This document shows, in pieces, positions 50,501 to 57,000 of a DNA stretch of 59,981 nt. The translations under genes were made by a program, and so were the position numbers. Each line of letters begins with the position of its first letter. Within the stretch, counting starts at the first letter, position 1. The DNA comes from a virus, in the IMG/VR virus record IMGVR_UViG_3300032293_001960, positions 1 through 59,981 of that record. One strand, given 5' to 3'. The notes beneath the pieces are model-generated. The model worked only from the letters and a program-made list of their open reading frames with translations, had not been told where the DNA came from and did not search any database.

Positions 50501-53500
50501 CCTGGTGGCGCAACCGGCCTTTCTGGTGGTAAAGCCTTCGATACCGGCCTCCGCACGGGCCCCGCGCACCTCATAGGAGGAAGTTCGGAGTATCACCAAG
50601 ATATGGCATTTGGTGCTGGCGTACCCCTTAAAGAGCAGGTTGCTCTTGTACGTCAAATGGCACAAGAATACGATAAAATAGGGAAAGCGATGGTGTTAAG
50701 TAATAATGCTGTCCACGGAAGAGTATTCCCTGTAAATGGTTCCGAGAGTGAACAAACTAAATGGGTAACAGATGCTCGTGCTGCTCATCGTTCTCGTAAC
50801 GGGGGAACCGGAAGAGATGCAATCGACTTTTACACACCTTCCAAACAAGTAGCTCTCGAAAGAGGCGGTAAAGCTGCATTAGCGCACAGTTCAGCCGTAG
50901 AAAGCACGCCCATGCTTGCTCCTGTAATACCAGGAGCGCAGAGAGAGTATTTCAGTGGTGGTCGCAATGGAGCTGGTATGCGACTTACACGCGATGGCCA
51001 GCAGCTCTTCACGCTCATCCATGGGAGAACTGACCGAGCTTTACCGCAAAACGGAGCCATCCCTGTAGCCTCTGCCCCTACAGCTTCTCGTCCTTCTAGC
51101 AGCGGTATCACCCCCGAGCTACGAGCCGCGCTCGACACCATCCGAATGGCTGAAGGCACTTGGCTTGGTGGATCTGATAAGGGCTACCAGACCATGTTTG
51201 GTGGCGGCACCTTCTCCAGTTACGCCCGCCATCCAGATAAGGTCATCCGCTCTGGAGGTTACGCCAGCGCCGCAGCCGGTGCCTATCAATTCATGCCCAA
51301 CACCTGGGCTTCCCTTGGTCAAAAAGACTTCAGCCCAGAAAGTCAAGACAAGGCCGCAATCGAACTATTAAAAAAACGGGGTGTCTACGATGCACTCGCT
51401 GCAGGTAAGTTCACACCTGAAGTGTCAGCAAAGATGGCCCCCGAATGGGCATCATTCCCAACAAAGGCTGGGGTTAGTTTTTACGGTCAGCCCGTTAAGA
51501 AGTTCTCAGAACTACAAAAGTTCTATCAACAGCGACTGGGAGAAAACCAAAAGACTCAACCATTCCGCACACTCCCCGAGTACGGCTCTACTCTCGATAA
51601 CCCGCAGCACACGCAGAAAATCGGAGATCTTGAGCGGCAACTCATGGCAAGTGACCAGAAGCTGGCAACGCTCCGCACCTCTTTAACTGAGCTCAGCAAC
51701 AGCAAAAACTTTGATGCTATTGGCAAAGCATTTGAAGATGCCCTTCCTGGCAAGGAAGATTTTGAAGCAATGGAAACGCAGTTGTATGGCACGATGCAAA
51801 CCATTGCCCAACTTGGAGAGACTGCAGGCGAAGCCTTTGATCCTGAAGCAGCGAAGTTAATAGTCGAACATACTTCTAATCAAATGGTATTGGAGCGTGA
51901 GCTTGGACAGACAAAAGCGCATATCGCACAACTAACTAACCTGTCAGATGCAGAGCGACTGAAGATAAATGAAATGCTAAATCAAACCGCAGAGAAGTAT
52001 AACCAGAATCAAACCCGCACCTTAGAACTCAAAAAGCAGCAACTTGCAGCAGAACGAGGTCTGGCCTATATCCAAGAGGCCCAGCAGCGAACTCGTGAAA
52101 TGAATGAACAGACAGAGATCATACGTAATACTTCTCAAATGAAATTTAGCGGGATGCGGCAAGAGGATATAGATTACGAACTAGACGTCGCAGCTATTCG
52201 ACGCAACTACGATAAACAATTCAAACAGCTACTTACGGCCAATCCTGTAGCCAACAAAATCAGTGAAACTTTCATAGCACCTGTGGCCGAGCCGGTCGAT
52301 GCTGGAATGTTTACCACACCCTTGCCTAAACCAGTGGCGCCGCCCGCCCCCGCAGTGCCTGTAGCCACGCCTGCTAACAACATCGTTCCAACAAGCGGTA
52401 AGCCCCCTACCACTGCCACCACACCCGCTCCCCCAAGCACGACTCCGATCTCCGCACTCGTGGCCGGCGCTAAAACTTCCCTCTTGGATACACAAGCTGC
52501 GGCGTTAGCACTTTCTGCTACAGCTACTAACACCCTTGCTCCTGCACTCTCTGATGTCTTCACTTCTATTGCTGCAAGTGAACTTCAGCTTCCTGAGGGA
52601 TTCAAAGCAATATCCGCAGGTTTTCTTGAATCTACAAACTCCTTTATTGATGCATCTGGTGGATTAAGCGCCAAACTTATCGACGATACGAACAAACAAA
52701 TAGAGGCACGAGGTCGGCTGCGTGATGCTATCAATGAATCCAACGACCCGATCCGCAACCAGATCGGTCAGTGGCGCCGCGAGCTAGCCGATACTGAAGG
52801 CATGGTGGCGAGCCTTGGAGGCACCATCCAATCGGAGCTCTCTGGGGCCATGAGCACCTCCTTGATCGGCCTGGTCAATGGCACGAATACAGCCAAGGAA
52901 GCGTTCAGCTCAATGCTGCAAAGCATCGGTAAAACAATGGTGGACACCGCCACTCAGATGCTGTCCAAGTCACTGGTGAGTGGCCTGATGGGTGGTGGCG
53001 CTGCTGGTGGTGGCATCCTGGGCAGCATCTTCGGTCTCAGTGGAGGCGGTGGTGGCGGTCTGGGGGGCCTCTTGGGAGGCCTCTTCGGCGCCCGCGCTGC
53101 TGGTGGTCACGCTGATGCCAATCGCCCCCTCCTGATCGGCGAGCGTGGCCCCGAGATCTTCGTACCCGATACCGGGGGCCAGATCGTTCCAAATCACCGC
53201 GCCCAGGCCTACGCAGCGATGTCGCGCTCTATGGACGACTCGGCTTTCCCTAAGACACAAAAGGGCGGCACGAATTTACGACAGCAAGAAGATCCCTTTG
53301 CAGCTAATAAAGAAGTGCTCGGCTCAATTGCTGCTGCGTCCCAGAAGCGCAGCACTGAGAAATCTATTGCCAGCATTGGCGGCACCTCCGAGATCAAATA
53401 CTCCCGCGTCAACTCCGGTGACCTACCCTTCATCACCGAGGACGACGCCCTGCGGATCGCTAAACAAGCTGAAATGAATGGAGCTAAGATGGGTCAACAG

Positions 53501-53557
53501 CGCACCCTTGCGGCCCTGCGCAACAACCCGAGCACGAGGAGAGGCATAGGTATCTAA
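47549..53557 (+). CDS. Tape measure protein with peptidoglycan-hydrolase domains
   Basis: 2002 residues from GTG 47549. N-terminal coiled coil, hydrophobic stretches (about 530-640 and 735-750), and a long helical region (about 835-970). Around residues 1005-1110 lies an M23-like segment (VHGRVFPVNG...GRDAIDFYTP). About 1190-1330 is a lysozyme/transglycosylase-like domain of the lambda-R type (TIRMAEGTW, GGYASAAAGAYQFMPNTWAS). The C-terminus is Gly-rich with GRAAGGHADANRPLLIGERG-type tail. It sets tail length and may digest host peptidoglycan on entry. For scale, about 0.3 micrometre tail. Confidence 0.93.
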   Translation: MSEYQIKVTADTKAALDELRKLSKQIEDINKPKIQPIVDSNSLASLTRGLQTELRRLKEQQVTVDINSTSFKQLGAQIQDTQNRLRGLEQKKLLINADPSSIVALKAKLGDLQQQLERVSTKSEAFKQLTGEIKKTEAALSGVGNAGGGGAMRLVENFAKVGLALYGVQQAVRLTGAAFKGFFDETIGREVKFRETILKTQTTLASTNKVFRNGSEITDPYQKIVALTGQVEERVDSIRKRSIELAGVTSNDVVEVFGIVSSQIGMIGGGLKDAEDLAISFSAALGTFGLPLHQARQEIGSIMRGDITQDSYLAKALGITPKDIEKAKTQAGGVVAFIQKKLEAAVAGQNISAQSFSGVISNLKDLQELFGQEFGKGLLDPMLGGLRTVFNYLNSIRDTLFAIGREAGEGIGKLFGNNLSAIVGGSDLFQGMGASAAEGAKQFVTVIQQAFASLQADANEFIAPVRNILEELVKSAGVLLSAFLELGKALASIGVESLKSLASLFSNLSEVVTVIATGLAGLLKVLTALVQLPPVMVLAQLAAQVAILNRLGITQMFVNAIGPIRNMSTAVVGLSQNLIRSGVSMKTFTSAAAGMGAAVSAAVVSMGRAVASFMKANAYMLIIQVTLAVVLDLFGRFQRQQEELARTQKAEAALQELNTKFRDVGDSATEAEKAQKAYLESLVGNEFDTLTNKLNELDEKLRRQAGPNIFEQLGNSVKWFAGELSKLVRQFGPLLSILTGAALGGGMAGIISSVNSKTGGKAQDNKIFGFDTRNITDPMGRHSKTGWYQQDILRQRQETAAQREKFKLNDKAGGTGSDDIRLQAEENRANIERQKQLESDLAERRRTFEEELANFRKSQEDAVFERRQSLAQKEIDIFRAAGELRIAQMEQANAKMIEGEQGASRAAMEALNTYITEREKGELNIEAQKQEIAQEMIKMEKTLADYRLEQEKRIAEIRRKADEYTMLAIKGQQEIGAGMSGSATPGGATGLSGGKAFDTGLRTGPAHLIGGSSEYHQDMAFGAGVPLKEQVALVRQMAQEYDKIGKAMVLSNNAVHGRVFPVNGSESEQTKWVTDARAAHRSRNGGTGRDAIDFYTPSKQVALERGGKAALAHSSAVESTPMLAPVIPGAQREYFSGGRNGAGMRLTRDGQQLFTLIHGRTDRALPQNGAIPVASAPTASRPSSSGITPELRAALDTIRMAEGTWLGGSDKGYQTMFGGGTFSSYARHPDKVIRSGGYASAAAGAYQFMPNTWASLGQKDFSPESQDKAAIELLKKRGVYDALAAGKFTPEVSAKMAPEWASFPTKAGVSFYGQPVKKFSELQKFYQQRLGENQKTQPFRTLPEYGSTLDNPQHTQKIGDLERQLMASDQKLATLRTSLTELSNSKNFDAIGKAFEDALPGKEDFEAMETQLYGTMQTIAQLGETAGEAFDPEAAKLIVEHTSNQMVLERELGQTKAHIAQLTNLSDAERLKINEMLNQTAEKYNQNQTRTLELKKQQLAAERGLAYIQEAQQRTREMNEQTEIIRNTSQMKFSGMRQEDIDYELDVAAIRRNYDKQFKQLLTANPVANKISETFIAPVAEPVDAGMFTTPLPKPVAPPAPAVPVATPANNIVPTSGKPPTTATTPAPPSTTPISALVAGAKTSLLDTQAAALALSATATNTLAPALSDVFTSIAASELQLPEGFKAISAGFLESTNSFIDASGGLSAKLIDDTNKQIEARGRLRDAINESNDPIRNQIGQWRRELADTEGMVASLGGTIQSELSGAMSTSLIGLVNGTNTAKEAFSSMLQSIGKTMVDTATQMLSKSLVSGLMGGGAAGGGILGSIFGLSGGGGGGLGGLLGGLFGARAAGGHADANRPLLIGERGPEIFVPDTGGQIVPNHRAQAYAAMSRSMDDSAFPKTQKGGTNLRQQEDPFAANKEVLGSIAAASQKRSTEKSIASIGGTSEIKYSRVNSGDLPFITEDDALRIAKQAEMNGAKMGQQRTLAALRNNPSTRRGIGI

Positions 53558-54027
53558 TGCAAATAGCGATTGGTACTTACATTAACTTCCGACTGTTCAC
53601 AGGTGCGAATACAGGATACGCCTTTCAAAACTTTCACGCAGGAGCAACGCGTAGCTATGGCGGCGTCAGCTACATCTACGCAGGTTTTGGTTTTAGTGGC
53701 ACCAGTGTAGACCTACAAGGCAGTGCAATTGAGGCCCAGCTGGTTTTTGCTGTTAGCTCCCTGCTGATGACCTTTATCCAGCAGGCCGCAGACGAGCGTT
53801 GGATCCTCCGAGTGCGTACTGTTTGGCTGGACCCCGATACATTGGTGGAGACGAGCACCTATATGGAAGAGGTCTATCAAGTACACGCATTCCAGCATAA
53901 TGGTAGTCGGCTTAGCTTAAAGCTCGGTAGTCCTTTAGATGCTGTAGCGAGCCATGTTCCCAAGCGAACGCTACGTCAAGGGCTTGTAGGAGCTCTACCT
54001 TCTTCAGGGCAGATTAACTTCTCATGA
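53557..54027 (+). CDS. Minor tail protein (tail-tip component)
   Basis: 156 residues, starting in TAATG with the tape measure stop and ending in ATGA with the next gene. Beta-rich, with SSLLMTFIQQAADERWILRV and DTLVETSTYMEEVYQVHAFQ as in DUF1833-like minor tail proteins. Probably part of the baseplate hub. Confidence 0.65.
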   Translation: MQIAIGTYINFRLFTGANTGYAFQNFHAGATRSYGGVSYIYAGFGFSGTSVDLQGSAIEAQLVFAVSSLLMTFIQQAADERWILRVRTVWLDPDTLVETSTYMEEVYQVHAFQHNGSRLSLKLGSPLDAVASHVPKRTLRQGLVGALPSSGQINFS

Positions 54028-57000
54028 CATTAACGCCATATAAAGGTCCAATAATTCTACTTCCTGAAGACAGGGAGCTAATTAGCACTTTAGGTATTAC
54101 AGAGGAAGAGTATCGCTTTTTTGTCCGCGAGGCGATGAAGCGCTCTCGTGTGGAGCCCGGAAAGCCCCAAGCTTTGCTGCTCATCCCATTTGTTGCGAAT
54201 TTAGTTATTGGCTTAGCACTGAGTTATGTCAGTAGTCTGCTCACACCTAAAGCTAGTAGTGGCAAGGGCCCCAATATCCGGCAGACGCAGAAGCAAGGGC
54301 AAAACATTGTAAACCAAACAGAATATGCACCAAAGGTCGGTTTCGACTCTCTGCAGAATGTAGTTGAGCTCGGATCAACAATTCCTGTTATCTATGCAAG
54401 GCGCGAGGTTATTAATGGTTTTACCTACGGTGGTGTGCGTGTCAATACAAACCTTATTTGGTCGCAGATGCAGTCCTATGGAGGTAACCAACTCCTTCGG
54501 GCTATTTTCTTAGTTGGTGAAGGCTTTATAGGTGCTTTAGATCCTAAGCAATTCGCCTTCGGTGATAACACAATCAATGGTTACGACTTCGGATTAGCAA
54601 ATGAGAATAACAGTAAAGTCACTTTCTACCAGAAGACGAACGGCGGGCGGATCCAGAGTGGTGACCGTATAGCGGGGCGTGCGGCAAATAAAGACCCTGG
54701 AAACGCACAAAACCAAGGAGCGCCTGATGTCTTCCATATTAGGAGCCTAAACAATAAATGGCGACCTGATTTCTGTTATTCTTACAAGCCTGCAACTCAA
54801 ACACAATTCGGTGTTTATTCCCCAATTGGTGTTGGTTTAGGCTACAGAGTAAACCCCTCAATGCGGCCTACTGTAGTCGTACGAACAGAGCCTGCTGGTA
54901 AAAAGAAAGATAAAGTCAGAGTTAAATGTGATAATGATGGCGCAGCTCTAGCGCAACGCGAAAAGTATAACTATAAATTCAGATCACAAAGCGGCATTAT
55001 TAGGATCAATGGTGTAAACTTCATGCCATCACAAAATGATGATGGCGAGCGCACTGAAAATCGTTTTCTTAATGTCAATGATACTGTTACTTACATATTA
55101 AGGAGAGATACCGATGCATCCAAAAGGTTTAGAGGATCACAAGCTGGTGATGATCATTTTGAAACAAGCAATGATGTTGCGCAAGCTGTTGCTGGTCGGC
55201 AAAAGAATTGGGATGATTCCTGCTCCATTGGTGATCTATACAAATTAGGAACAGCGCAACTTATTTGCGAGTCCCGCAGTCCTGCAAATGAAATCTTTGC
55301 TTCTAAAATCGAGCAAGATCCGCCAAGTGGTGGACGTGACATGGAGGTTACGTTCCGTGTTGTACAAAGCGGCACAGCGGAATTAACTGACCCTTCTGGA
55401 GTCGGCACAGGTACCGGCAGATCTCATCTGCTCAAGCTAGCTGTATGTAGTTTTAGCCTATCAAGAGCCACGCAGGTCCTCGAATTAGGATTCAAGAGCA
55501 CACTAGGTATTCGTATAAGTGGTCTTTGTAATTTTAGAGATTGTATCAGTCAAGGGGAGATCAACGAGAGAGCCTGCGAAAAAGCTGAGGACGAGGAGTT
55601 TGGAAGCGGCGAAAGCTTAAAACTCAGCTCTTTCACCTCGGGAACCTTTTCAGGATCTGAGCGGCGCTACTCCTTCTTCCGTATTGGTTACCGTGTCGCA
55701 GGCAGTATTACCTACACTTTTTTATCTCCGTGTTTTGGCTTCGCTGGCATAACTCAACAAAACCAGTTTAATTATATCCGACTTCAAATGCCTAAATTTG
55801 AAGTATGGGAGTTCCTATTAGTACCCCTTTCTGGTTGGGAAATAAGGTCCGGTTCCGCCTCCGGTAGGCTACTAATACTGGATTCTAAAATAACAAGCTC
55901 TTTAACTGTATGGGCTAATCAAGTAGGTGCAACATTTAACGGCAGGGAGATAGCCCGCAACAGGGGCGCTTTTCAGATGGCGTGTACAAGAGACAAAAAC
56001 TTAGGTATCACTCGACAAGACAGCAAGGACTACGCAGACGATTGGGGAAGATTAGCTGAAACATTTGTCTTCGATGAAATCCAATCATCCGCACGCTCCC
56101 CCGAGCACGAACTGGCATACATCAACATCATCACCCCCAATACAACGACTCCCCAGTACAATAACTTAGCCTTAATAGGCATGAACATTCGGAGTAGTAC
56201 CGAATTTTCACAGCTTAAGCAACTATCTGTTTATGTTACTTCCGGTCTAGGTAACCACCATACCTTCCCAAAAGTTCTTCAGGATCTTTTTTATAGCCAG
56301 CGTTATGGCGTTGCATCGACCTTAAGTTCTCAACAATGGAACGACTCTCTCCTTAATGCAGCTTCAACTTGGACCCAAGAACGTCGCTACTTTTGGGACG
56401 GCGCACTCCCCGAGCCCGTTAACATCCGACAATGGGCAAGTACAACTGCTCCATACTTCTTACTAGACTTTATTATAAGAAATGGTAAGTTTGCACTGCA
56501 ACCTGCTGTCTATTTTGATCAACCCGAGCCCATCACTAACCTATATACAAGTGGCAACATCTTAGAAGACACATTTGAATTTGCCTATAGTGATACTGAG
56601 CAGCGCATACCTAAACGTGTTTCTGTTAAGTGGAGGCACGAAAGACCGTCAAATACAAATAATTCAGCCGGTATTTTCCCGTTAATCCGGGAAATTAACG
56701 TCCGCGAGGTCGGTACTCCAGCAGACGCCCCATTAGAAACTGTCGATTTAACAGATTTTTGTACAAATCAAGATCATGCTATTGATGTGGCCAAATATAT
56801 ATGCCGAACTTCAAGGCTTATTACGCACTCGGTGTCCTTCAAGACTGTACCCAGTCAAGCTGGGTTGGAAATTGGGCGCTGTTTCAAACTAGGCCTCGAA
56901 ACAGTAAACTACTCCCAGCCGAATAATGGTGTAATTGCCGGGGACGGTACAATTACAAGTATTGATCCTATAGCCAATGGCGATTATGACGTACTGCTAT

